In this document: piece by piece, positions 6,301-11,542 of the stretch
How positions within the stretch are numbered: the stretch's first letter is position 1
Layout: the number at the start of each line of letters is the position of its first letter
Source: a virus
IMG/VR virus record: IMGVR_UViG_3300045911_000167
Span: 1-35,363 of that record
Reading direction: 5' to 3' (one strand)
Length of the DNA: 35,363 nt
Position numbers and translations under genes: made by a program
The notes under the pieces: generated by a model
Database searches by the model: none
The model's input: only the letters and a program-made list of their open reading frames with translations
What the model was told of the DNA's origin: nothing

Positions 6301-6962
6301 GCGTGTCTCTCCTTCTCCGCAGCAGCCCATCCTCCCCATTGATCGGCGGCGGCTTCGGCCAAGCCGGGGAATGTGCGGCTGCGCTGCTTCCAGCGGTCGG
6401 GGCCGGGCGAGGCGCGATGCACCGCAGACCAGGCCTTGTGCTCGTCTGTGCCGGGCTTGGGAGGGGTCAGCCTGTTCGTCGGCACCAGATCGGGCAGACC
6501 GCGCAGGTAGAAGCCGGTCGCCTTGAAGAACGGATCGCCGAACCACCACGGCTGCACGATCTGCGGACGGGGGAGATCGGAGGGCAGGCGCGCGCGGGCG
6601 TGCTTGTGCATCACGGGGTTCTCGATGGCCACGCGCGCAATCGGGGCCTGCCAGCAAGCGGCGAAGAGCACCGCGCCTGCGTCGAGTTCGGCCCACATCT
6701 GGGCGCGGGTGCGCCCCGGCGGCGGGACGTGCAGCCACCGCACCCCGGAATTGCAGAGGCGGGTGCAGGGCGGATGCATCACGGCCAGCAAGTCCCATCC
6801 GTCGTGCAGGTGATCGCGCACATCGCCGACGATGTGGCGGTTGCTGCCGTCTTCGGCCGGAAGCAGGTCCACGGACCAGACGTCATAACCACGGGCGGCA
6901 AAGGCGCGGCGCATCCGGCCCGAGGTCTCGCATCCGATGAGCACCTTGAGCGCGTCAGCCAT
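6297..6962 (-). CDS. Cytosine-methyltransferase-like protein without evident target-recognition domain
   Basis: This 221-residue protein has features of the C5-cytosine methyltransferase fold: an AdoMet-site-like start (LIGCETSGRMRRAF...VWSVDLLP, about 8-34), a PPC-type motif IV (MHPPCTRLCNSGVRW, about 62-76) and an ENV-like motif VI (VAIENPVMH, about 112). It is much shorter than typical Dcm enzymes, and nothing after residue ~125 resembles a target-recognition domain. In the canonical PPC motif Cys is the nucleophile, and it is present. It could methylate or otherwise modify phage DNA, or have lost activity. ATG 6962 is preferred over an upstream TTG. It overlaps the genes on both sides. 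Confidence 0.75.
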   Translation of the reverse strand: MADALKVLIGCETSGRMRRAFAARGYDVWSVDLLPAEDGSNRHIVGDVRDHLHDGWDLLAVMHPPCTRLCNSGVRWLHVPPPGRTRAQMWAELDAGAVLFAACWQAPIARVAIENPVMHKHARARLPSDLPRPQIVQPWWFGDPFFKATGFYLRGLPDLVPTNRLTPPKPGTDEHKAWSAVHRASPGPDRWKQRSRTFPGLAEAAADQWGGWAAAEKERHA

Positions 6963-7080
6963 GGCGCGCCCTGTCAATCACATTGTCTGCTCTCCCCTCG
7001 GCCGTCAGCAAGTCGTAGTCGTCGGGGTTCACCGCGCGCTTGATGTCTGCGACGACGTTCCCTTGGCGGCGCGCGGTCAT
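6955..7080 (-). CDS. Small protein (41 aa) sharing its N-terminus with the 225-aa late-region protein
   Basis: It starts MTARRQGNVVADIKRAVNPD and overlaps the genes on either side (ATGA with the upstream stop). The first 12 residues match the start of the protein at 18796 (MTARRAGNVVAD) at 11 of 12 positions, although the two genes are 11 kb apart on opposite strands and otherwise differ. This argues that the frame is real and that the N-terminus is a shared module. Function unknown. Confidence 0.6.
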   Translation of the reverse strand: MTARRQGNVVADIKRAVNPDDYDLLTAEGRADNVIDRARHG

Positions 7081-7217
7081 TCGAACAGATCCACAACCCA
7101 GCCAAACGACCCGGCGATGACAGCAATCACTACGGCGAGCATGACCATGAACGCGCCCGCCGCCATAAAGCCCGCGCCGACCCATGTCAGCAGCATCAAG
7201 CCGGTCGTGAAGGTCAT
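7077..7217 (-). CDS. Small two-segment hydrophobic membrane protein (46 aa)
   Basis: It begins MTFTTGLMLLTWVGAGFMAA and is hydrophobic nearly throughout, with two short or one long membrane segment separated by GAFMV, then an amphipathic end (GWVVDLFE). It overlaps both neighbours by ATGA. A role in membrane-level lysogenic exclusion would fit the genomic place but is speculation. Confidence 0.6.
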   Translation of the reverse strand: MTFTTGLMLLTWVGAGFMAAGAFMVMLAVVIAVIAGSFGWVVDLFE

Positions 7218-7498
7218 GGCGTGTCCTCGATCTGGGCGCGGCGTGCGCGGATGCGGGGGATGACGCGCGCGCGGGCGGCGTCGATCTGCTCGACCAGCGT
7301 CATCTGGCGCGGGGCGGGCGGCAGGAGACGGTGCATCTGGTGCAGGCGGTCGAGATCGACGGTCTGGCCGCGCGCCTCCTTGAGAAAGCACCAGTGCGAT
7401 TGGCGAATTGCCGGGTGGCCGCGATGGGCGGCCGGGTCGGTGAGCGTGCGCATCGCGTCGGCCATGTCATAAGGCGGGGGTGCGGTCAGGCGGGTCAT
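7214..7498 (-). CDS. Hypothetical protein (94 aa)
   Basis: It begins MTRLTAPPPYDMADAMRTLT and is a soluble, Arg/His/Pro-rich protein ending in a basic amphipathic helix (QIDAARARVIPRIRARRAQI). It overlaps the upstream stop and the downstream start, as do most genes of this leftward operon. No family or motif recognised. Confidence 0.65.
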   Translation of the reverse strand: MTRLTAPPPYDMADAMRTLTDPAAHRGHPAIRQSHWCFLKEARGQTVDLDRLHQMHRLLPPAPRQMTLVEQIDAARARVIPRIRARRAQIEDTP

Positions 7499-7746
7499 GC
7501 GACCGACCTCGCGGCATCGCTGGCGTCGATCGGCACGGGGCGCGGCACGACCTGCAGCCCGTAGGCATCGAGCAGCCTGTCGAAGGCATCGCTCGCCTGC
7601 TTGCGGGCGCGCAGGGACAGCTGGGGCGCCTCGTCGGCTGCGTAGAAGGCCAGACGCAGCGCCGTGGCAAGTTCATGGGCGGCGGTCATGGCCGCGCATT
7701 CCTCGGCCATCTCCATCGCCGGGCGGGGGGTGAGGATGCCGACCAT
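7495..7746 (-). CDS. Hypothetical protein (83 aa)
   Basis: It begins MVGILTPRPAMEMAEECAAM and is Ala-rich and largely helical. The ATG at 7746 lies in the GTGATGG junction with the acidic protein upstream; that 18-bp junction recurs at 8033-8050. No domain recognised. It is probably translated by coupling. Confidence 0.6.
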   Translation of the reverse strand: MVGILTPRPAMEMAEECAAMTAAHELATALRLAFYAADEAPQLSLRARKQASDAFDRLLDAYGLQVVPRPVPIDASDAARSVA

Positions 7747-7760
7747 CACGCCACCCCCTC
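7743..7760. repeat. 18-bp gene-junction repeat (copy 1; copy 2 at 8033-8050)
   Basis: CCATCACGCCACCCCCTC occurs identically at 7743-7760 and 8033-8050. On the leftward strand it encodes the end of one gene (EGVA then TGA) and the ATGG start of the next. The two upstream proteins are otherwise unrelated (acidic protein and acyl carrier protein). The repeat therefore covers only the stop/start junction. Confidence 0.8.
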
Positions 7761-8036
7761 AGGATTGGAGTCATCCTCCGAATCTTCAACGTCGATCTCG
7801 CGTTCGTCGTCAGATTCGTCGAACAAGAAAATTGTGAACTCATCGTCTTCAAGGTCAAACTCTTGCAGCAAATCCTTGATCATGCTCATGTCACCGCCGC
7901 GTTCGAGCTCACACAGAGCCATGTGCAGCGTGAAAGCCTGCGCAAACTGAGCGCGCTGGCCATAGAAATCCAACGCCTGTTCCATGTACTGCATCAGCCG
8001 ATAGGCGCGAACCCGAGTGTCCATAAGGGCTTCCAT
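7746..8036 (-). CDS. Hypothetical protein with very acidic C-terminus (96 aa)
   Basis: It starts MEALMDTRVRAYRLMQYMEQ at ATG 8036. The first ~55 residues are helical (FAQAFTLHMALCELERGGDM) and the last ~35 are dominated by Asp/Glu (DESDDEREIDVEDSEDD). Such acidic tails occur in DNA-mimic and chaperone-like proteins, so an anti-host or inhibitor role is conceivable but not shown. It follows the acyl carrier protein with a one-base overlap. Confidence 0.65.
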   Translation of the reverse strand: MEALMDTRVRAYRLMQYMEQALDFYGQRAQFAQAFTLHMALCELERGGDMSMIKDLLQEFDLEDDEFTIFLFDESDDEREIDVEDSEDDSNPEGVA

Positions 8037-8353
8037 CACGCCACCCCCTCGGCAACCGGGCGACCGGCGGAGGCCAGAGCGGCGATCACGGCGTCGGTTG
8101 CATCGCCAAGGGTGACGATGGTTGCCATGGCCGCATCGGTCAGTTCGATGTCGAAGCTCGTCTCAAGGTCGATGACGCATGCGACGATGTCGAGCGAGTC
8201 GAGACCGAGGTCGTCGGTCAGCGAGGCGGTTTCGGTCATCCGGTCGACCGGCATGTCCATCTTCATCTCGGTGCGGATGACGGCGCGCACGCGGTCGGCG
8301 ACCTGGTCGCGTGTCAGAGGGAGCGTCCGAGCGCTGGTCAGGATGTCGGCCAT
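8036..8353 (-). CDS. Phage-encoded acyl carrier protein
   Basis: This 105-residue protein is a close match to the carrier-protein fold. It shows a TASLTDDLGLDSLDIVACV stretch holding the DSL motif, whose Ser53 would take the 4'-phosphopantetheine arm, followed by helix II/III features (IDLETSFDIELTDAAMATI) and a TLGDATDAVIAAL helix as in bacterial AcpP. About 17 extra residues precede helix I, and a short tail (GRPVAEGVA) follows helix IV. It is acidic, as usual. No synthase, acyltransferase or phosphopantetheinyl transferase gene is seen here, so it would depend on host enzymes. It lies in the operon directly after a lipoprotein gene. Confidence 0.87.
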   Translation of the reverse strand: MADILTSARTLPLTRDQVADRVRAVIRTEMKMDMPVDRMTETASLTDDLGLDSLDIVACVIDLETSFDIELTDAAMATIVTLGDATDAVIAALASAGRPVAEGVA

Positions 8354-8354
8354 C

Positions 8355-8696
8355 TCAGCACCCCCGCGCGGTGGCGGCGGCTTGCAGCGCCTCGGCCTCG
8401 CCGCGCAGGCGGGCCAGTTCGGGGCTCTGGTCGTCGTTGCCGATCAGGAACAGCGCGGGCCAGAAGATGAAGGCAGCGACAAAGGCATTGGCAGCGTCGG
8501 CGGCGGCGGCGTCCTGCTGCTGGCCGGTGACGGTGGCGATCCTGGCGTTGAGGCGCGTGGCCTCGGCGGCGAGGGCGCGGCAGTCGAGGCCTGCATAAGC
8601 GACAGGGCTGACATAGGCCGGGGCCACGGTCGCGGGGTCGGCCGCACAGGCCGCCAGCGTGAACGCGGCGGCCGTGGCGAGGTGGAAGGGTTTCAT
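8355..8696 (-). CDS. Small lipoprotein (113 aa), first gene of the leftward operon
   Basis: The start MKPFHLATAAAFTLAACAAD carries a lipobox (LAAC), so the mature lipoprotein begins at Cys17. The middle is helical with a QQQDAAAADAANAF run leading into a hydrophobic stretch FVAAFIFWPALFLIGNDD, then a second helix ending in Cys. From memory this resembles conserved bacterial lipoproteins with an FWPa.F motif between two helices. It is the first gene after the predicted leftward early promoter (8733-8761). A role in the cell envelope of the infected or lysogenic host is inferred. Confidence 0.75.
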   Translation of the reverse strand: MKPFHLATAAAFTLAACAADPATVAPAYVSPVAYAGLDCRALAAEATRLNARIATVTGQQQDAAAADAANAFVAAFIFWPALFLIGNDDQSPELARLRGEAEALQAAATARGC

Positions 8697-8732
8697 CAGT
8701 GTGCTCTCCATCGGCGGGGTCGATGGAGACCG

Positions 8733-8761
8733 CATTTAGTCCATAAAAAATGAACCGTCAA
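8733..8761 (-). promoter_or_regulatory. Predicted leftward early promoter
   Basis: On the minus strand TTGACG (8761-8756) and TAAATG (8738-8733) are separated by exactly 17 bp, a good sigma70-type layout. It lies 37 nt before the lipoprotein gene and should drive the leftward operon to the integrase. The spacer contains the operator-like sequence 8740-8754. Confidence 0.6.
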
Positions 8762-8784
8762 CAAAAATGTTCATAAATTATGGA
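8740..8784. promoter_or_regulatory. Left operator pair (repressor sites A and B)
   Basis: Site A, TCCATAAAAAATGAA at 8740-8754, lies between the -35 and -10 of the leftward promoter. Site B, TTCATAAATTATGGA at 8770-8784, is the same motif inverted (TCCATAATTTATGAA), just upstream of the -35. With sites C and D near 9938-9991 they give the consensus TCCATRAWWWRTGRA. The presumed ligand is the repressor at 9547-9918 or the Cro-like protein. Confidence 0.6.
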
Positions 8785-8842
8785 TCGACCCTTGCGCTCG
8801 CCGTAGAATCAAGCTGCGATGCGGGGGTCTTGTTTGCGACGC

Positions 8843-9004
8843 CTACGCGCCGCGTCCCGGCTTGATGACCAAAACGGCAAGGAGGGCGAATACGCCGAAG
8901 ATACAGCCCAGGACGCCCCAGAGAACGGCGCTGTGTCCGCGTGCTCCTGCCGCGACCGCAGTGACGACACCGAAGGCTAGCCATATGAATATCCAGACTT
9001 CCAT
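8843..9004 (-). CDS. Small two-span membrane protein (53 aa)
   Basis: It begins MEVWIFIWLAFGVVTAVAAG, with two hydrophobic segments (about 3-20 and 27-47) joined by a short polar loop (ARGHSA) and a basic tail (KPGRGA). It lies downstream of the lipoprotein and repressor on the same strand, so it may be expressed in the lysogen. Two-span proteins in this position often act in superinfection exclusion, but there is no motif to prove it. Confidence 0.65.
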   Translation of the reverse strand: MEVWIFIWLAFGVVTAVAAGARGHSAVLWGVLGCIFGVFALLAVLVIKPGRGA

Positions 9005-9026
9005 AGCGATCTCAGGTTCTGGTGCT

Positions 9027-9434
9027 TCACTGCGTGCCGGGATAAGGCATGGTCTGGGATGCCGTCGCACCGCCAAACGCTTGCTCGAACGTAAGGTTGC
9101 CGTAAACAAATCGCGCCTCGGTCCCGTCGCTTAGCCGACCGATAGCGGTCCCGCCGCCCGTCATTGTGTTGCGCGCAACGATCAGGGTGCCGGTACGCCC
9201 ATCGTTGCAGGTGGCCGGAATAGTTATCGAGGGGCTGGTGTCCAGAGAGTCGTAGGTGCCGGAACAGACCAGACCATCGAGCGTACTTGCCGTGAAATCG
9301 CCCTGTCCGCTCAGTCGTGCCGTCGTCTGCCCAATCGCAGGTTCGTTGCCGATAAAGCCGGTTACGGGCACTGACAGTTCTGTTGCACATCCGGCAAGGA
9401 CCATGATCGGAAACAGTTTTGTGACGATGTGCAT
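9027..9434 (-). CDS. Lipoprotein, candidate lysogenic-conversion gene
   Basis: The start MHIVTKLFPIMVLAGCATEL carries a lipobox (LAGC), cleaved before Cys15. The mature ~120 residues are rich in Gly, Thr and Ser with regular hydrophobic spacing (TARLSGQGDFTAS, CSGTYDSLD, GRTGTLIVAR), suggesting a small beta-barrel or beta-sandwich. One mature Cys pair could form a disulphide. The gene stands alone behind the repressor. An ATGGTTAA motif (9463-9470, reading TTAACCAT leftward, like a CtrA half-site) lies about 30 nt upstream. Expression in the lysogen and a surface-exclusion role are inferences. Confidence 0.75.
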   Translation of the reverse strand: MHIVTKLFPIMVLAGCATELSVPVTGFIGNEPAIGQTTARLSGQGDFTASTLDGLVCSGTYDSLDTSPSITIPATCNDGRTGTLIVARNTMTGGGTAIGRLSDGTEARFVYGNLTFEQAFGGATASQTMPYPGTQ

Positions 9435-9546
9435 GGCCTGATGTCTCCGGTTGCAATGCAAAATGGTTAACGCAACTTTGCGGTGTGCGCAGGGCCTTCA
9501 TGGCCGATGCAAGAACATGAGGTGTTGATGAATGTGACAGTCCTGA

Positions 9547-9918
9547 TCATTGTGGCTTGGCTCGCGCGGCGGTGTGGGATGAACTTGAATTTTCTCTTCG
9601 ATCCCACTCATACGCTGCGCCTGGCAAGGCATCGAAAAGACCCTGCTGAACGTCCGCCGGTAGCTGAGCGAAATCCCCGTGCAGGATGAAGTTGAAGTCG
9701 ATCCGATGGGCTCGGTACAGATACCGCATGACCTCCCGTGAAGGGAACGAGCGTCCGGTTTCCATGTTTGCATAGGTGGTCTTCTTGACCCCGGCAGCCT
9801 GGGCGAACTCCTGTTGCATCATGCCGGTCACCAGCCTTGCGGCGTGGAGCCTGATCGAGCAGGCCTTGAGGCTCATGTCTGCCTGAAGTGCGAGGCGGGT
9901 TTTTTCATCAATATTCAT
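9547..9918 (-). CDS. XRE-family repressor (CI-like, short form)
   Basis: The 123-residue protein from ATG 9918 (MNIDEKTRLALQADMSLKAC) contains a canonical helix-turn-helix at about 26-66: LHAARLVTGMMQQEFAQAAG, then VKKTTYANMETGRSFPSREV, with the Q-F-A-x-x-A-G turn and Y-x-x-x-E-x-G-R-S recognition helix. The rest (YLYRAHRIDFNFILHG) is a short dimerisation-type tail. There is no LexA/CI-type protease domain, so induction would not be by RecA-stimulated self-cleavage of a C-terminal domain. The gene diverges from the Cro-like gene, and four operator-like sites flank it. Confidence 0.85.
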   Translation of the reverse strand: MNIDEKTRLALQADMSLKACSIRLHAARLVTGMMQQEFAQAAGVKKTTYANMETGRSFPSREVMRYLYRAHRIDFNFILHGDFAQLPADVQQGLFDALPGAAYEWDRRENSSSSHTAARAKPQ

Positions 9919-9924
9919 GACCTT

Positions 9925-9952
9925 ACCATAGCCAAGGTCCATAATTTGTGAA
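9925..9952 (-). promoter_or_regulatory. Predicted repressor promoter, with operator site C over its -35
   Basis: On the minus strand TTCACA (9952-9947) and TATGGT (9930-9925) are 16 bp apart. The predicted start of transcription falls at or next to the repressor ATG (9918), so the message may be leaderless. Operator-like site C (TCCATAATTTGTGAA, 9938-9952) covers the -35 and part of the spacer, which would allow autoregulation. Confidence 0.45.
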
Positions 9953-9991
9953 TTTCTGAGTGATGGACCTTGTCGATCCATGAAAAATGGA
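9938..9991. promoter_or_regulatory. Right operator pair (repressor sites C and D)
   Basis: Site C is TCCATAATTTGTGAA (9938-9952). Site D is TCCATGAAAAATGGA (9977-9991), a perfect TCCAT/ATGGA palindrome. An additional 9-bp inverted repeat, AAGGTCCAT (9934-9942) and ATGGACCTT (9963-9971), overlaps site C. These sites lie between the divergent repressor and Cro-like genes. Confidence 0.6.
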
Positions 9992-9998
9992 TTACAGC
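9970..9998 (+). promoter_or_regulatory. Predicted rightward early promoter
   Basis: TTGTCG (9970-9975) and TACAGC (9993-9998) are 17 bp apart, and operator site D fills the spacer exactly as site A does in the leftward promoter. The -10 is weak by sequence; the mirrored architecture is the main support. The Cro-like ATG follows at 10007. Confidence 0.5.
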
Positions 9999-10006
9999 AA
10001 GGCATC

Positions 10007-10270
10007 ATGATCACTGCATCCGACATCTGTGACGCGTTGGGTCGCCGCAACATGGCGCAGAGGCTTGGCGTCAGTAAGACCGCCATCAGCAACGCTGCCG
10101 TCGACGGTACGTTTCCGGCGCGATGGTACCTGGTGCTCTCGACGATGTGCGACGAGAGGGGCGTTCCTTGTCCCAAGGAGTTGTTTTCGTTCTCCGAAGA
10201 CAAGGTTTCGAACAATCCCGCGCACAGCGCCGATCATCCCACCACGCCGCTTGCGGAGGATGCCGCATGA
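10007..10270 (+). CDS. Cro-like HTH protein (87 aa)
   Basis: It starts MITASDICDALGRRNMAQRL, with a helix-turn-helix in the first 45 residues (NMAQRLGVSKTAISNAAVDG). The start is set by CAAGG five bases upstream. It is the first gene from the rightward early promoter, divergent from the repressor, the position of cro in lambdoid phages. Its C-terminus (SADHPTTPLAEDAA) recurs in the next gene, where the matching 45-bp DNA also spans the following start codon. It overlaps that gene by ATGA. Confidence 0.75.
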   Translation: MITASDICDALGRRNMAQRLGVSKTAISNAAVDGTFPARWYLVLSTMCDERGVPCPKELFSFSEDKVSNNPAHSADHPTTPLAEDAA

Positions 10271-10273
10271 GCG
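10229..10273 (+). repeat. 45-bp gene-junction repeat (copy 1; copy 2 at 10597-10641)
   Basis: The segments 10229-10273 and 10597-10641 align without gaps at about 38 of 45 positions. Each encodes a C-terminus ADHPTT..(L/I)AEDAA, the stop and the next gene's ATGAGCG start. A weaker third version (NPANSADHAT) opens the gene at 11163. Confidence 0.75.
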
Positions 10274-10638
10274 CGACCGCTGATCGTCCGAACTGGACGC
10301 GCGAAAAGATCGCTGCTGGTTTGGTCGACCGCAGTCTGCCGATCCCGGAGGCGGTTGCGATGCTGACTTTGCTCGACATATGGGAAAACCGTGGTGGCAG
10401 TACTCCTGCGAACACAGTCTTTCGACCCGAGATCGACCGTATCGAGGCGCGGCTGAAGGCCGCGGGGCAGAGCGTGTCCGCGATGTGCGTGGAGGCGGGC
10501 CTGGCGCGGTCGACGTGGGATCGCTGGAAACGGGAAGAGACGCAGCCGAACCTCAAGAGCTGGCGGGCCGTCAATGACGCCGTCGCGCGCCTGCTGGCCG
10601 ATCACCCCACCACCCTTATTGCAGAGGATGCAGCATGA
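10267..10638 (+). CDS. HTH regulator (123 aa), possible CII-type role
   Basis: It begins MSATADRPNWTREKIAAGLV. A long N-terminal helical region precedes a helix-turn-helix at about 68-105 (AAGQSVSAMCVEAGLARSTW, DRWKREETQPNLKSWRAVND). It ends LADHPTTLIAEDAA, like its upstream neighbour. Being second in the rightward operon after a Cro-like gene makes a CII-like activator or second repressor plausible, but the fold was not matched to CII. It overlaps both neighbours. Confidence 0.7.
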   Translation: MSATADRPNWTREKIAAGLVDRSLPIPEAVAMLTLLDIWENRGGSTPANTVFRPEIDRIEARLKAAGQSVSAMCVEAGLARSTWDRWKREETQPNLKSWRAVNDAVARLLADHPTTLIAEDAA

Positions 10639-10748
10639 GCGTTGACGAGCGCAAAGCCCTGCTTGCGGCGCAGCTTCACCGCGCCGCCGCGCGTTTTGAG
10701 CAGGCAGTCGAACGGCTGCGGGCCGAGGTGGTGAAGCAGGATGCGTGA
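10635..10748 (+). CDS. Small coiled-coil-like protein (37 aa)
   Basis: It begins MSVDERKALLAAQLHRAAAR and is one continuous amphipathic, charged helix (FEQAVERLRAEVVKQDA). Its start overlaps the upstream stop. It is too short for a domain but is positioned in the operon with a repeated junction before it. It may be a helical adaptor; unknown function. Confidence 0.5.
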   Translation: MSVDERKALLAAQLHRAAARFEQAVERLRAEVVKQDA

Positions 10749-10754
10749 GCGCCG

Positions 10755-11018
10755 CTATCCTCTGCTGAAGCCTCGCACCATTTCGGCTGCATGGAACAGC
10801 TCGTCGTCGTCCAGCCCGTCGGCGATCTCGTCGAGCTGGCGGCGCATGGCGTTTGCCTGCTGGGGCGGCAGCGTGGCGATCACGAGCCGCATCATCAGCA
10901 TGGTGGCCATGTGCTTTTCGTACCAAGCCGTCTGCAGGTTGCGCATGGCCTGTTCCCGCACAGCAGGTGATGCCTGCGCTTCGGTCATCATGGCGATGTC
11001 TTCGTGGACGTCTTCCAT
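10755..11018 (-). CDS. Antisense-oriented helical protein inside the rightward operon (87 aa)
   Basis: It starts MEDVHEDIAMMTEAQASPAV at ATG 11018 with AGAGG upstream, and is rich in Met and helical (AMRNLQTAWYEKHMATMLMM). The opposite strand also has an open frame, but that translation is Ser/Arg low-complexity, so this strand is chosen. It is the only leftward gene between 9918 and 18361 and runs against the early transcript. Its upstream region holds an inverted repeat GTTCGGT/ACCGAAC (11033-11039 and 11065-11071). Family unknown. Confidence 0.65.
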   Translation of the reverse strand: MEDVHEDIAMMTEAQASPAVREQAMRNLQTAWYEKHMATMLMMRLVIATLPPQQANAMRRQLDEIADGLDDDELFHAAEMVRGFSRG

Positions 11019-11162
11019 TGGTATCCTCTCGCGTTCGGTGTTTCTGATTCGCACCCCGAGGATAACCGAACATGAGCGGGGGGCCGCATGACCGCGACCC
11101 CCCGTCATCCTTTCCTCGCTTCATCGACATTCCCTGCACAGGACCAGGATGGAGCGAAACGC

Positions 11163-11426
11163 ATGAAAAATCCTGCCAATTCGGCAGATCACGCCACGGC
11201 CTCGCGCCGGTGGTTCGCGGCGCTGCTCTGGCGGGCGTTCCCGTCGCGTTCGGAGGGCGATCTCGCGGTGAAGGCGGCGCGCGTGCTCGATGTATCGCCG
11301 CGGCAGGTGCGCAACTGGCTGCGCTGCGAACATGACGCGAGCCTGCGCTACGTGACGGCGGTCATGGCGATTGCCGGGGCCGAGGTCGTCTTCGGACTGG
11401 TGGAGGGGCGCGGATGCGGGCGCTGA
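11163..11426 (+). CDS. Small HTH protein (87 aa)
   Basis: It begins MKNPANSADHATASRRWFAA and carries a helix-turn-helix (LAVKAARVLDVSPRQVRNWL, about 34-53) followed by CEHDASLRYVTAVMAIAG. The ATG is chosen by GGAG about 10 nt upstream; an earlier start at 11088 lacks one. Its opening residues resemble the C-terminus of the Cro-like protein (NPAHSADHPT). Likely a DNA-binding regulator of the early region. Confidence 0.7.
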   Translation: MKNPANSADHATASRRWFAALLWRAFPSRSEGDLAVKAARVLDVSPRQVRNWLRCEHDASLRYVTAVMAIAGAEVVFGLVEGRGCGR

Positions 11427-11542
11427 CCTATATCGCGGCCCGCTGGTACGAGGCTCGCGCCGCGCGGGCGCTGCGGTCCTATCTCGCGCTGACCCGAAAG
11501 GCGGAAAAATTCTTCCGGCGGCTGGACGGGGGGCGCGGATGA
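11414..11542 (+). CDS. Very basic small protein (42 aa)
   Basis: It begins MRALTYIAARWYEARAARAL and is Arg/Ala-rich and helical (RSYLALTRKAEKFFRRLDGG). It overlaps both the HTH gene and the next gene (ATGA). Such basic peptides can bind RNA or DNA, but nothing specific is seen. Confidence 0.5.
   Translation: MRALTYIAARWYEARAARALRSYLALTRKAEKFFRRLDGGRG

Noticed and set aside
9483-9689. Plus-strand frame opposite the repressor 3' end
   Set aside because: Overlaps a well-supported HTH repressor on the other strand and has no ribosome binding site.
10741-11091. Plus-strand frame opposite the gene at 10755-11018
   Set aside because: Ser/Arg low-complexity translation without a ribosome binding site; the minus-strand frame has both a normal composition and a ribosome binding site.
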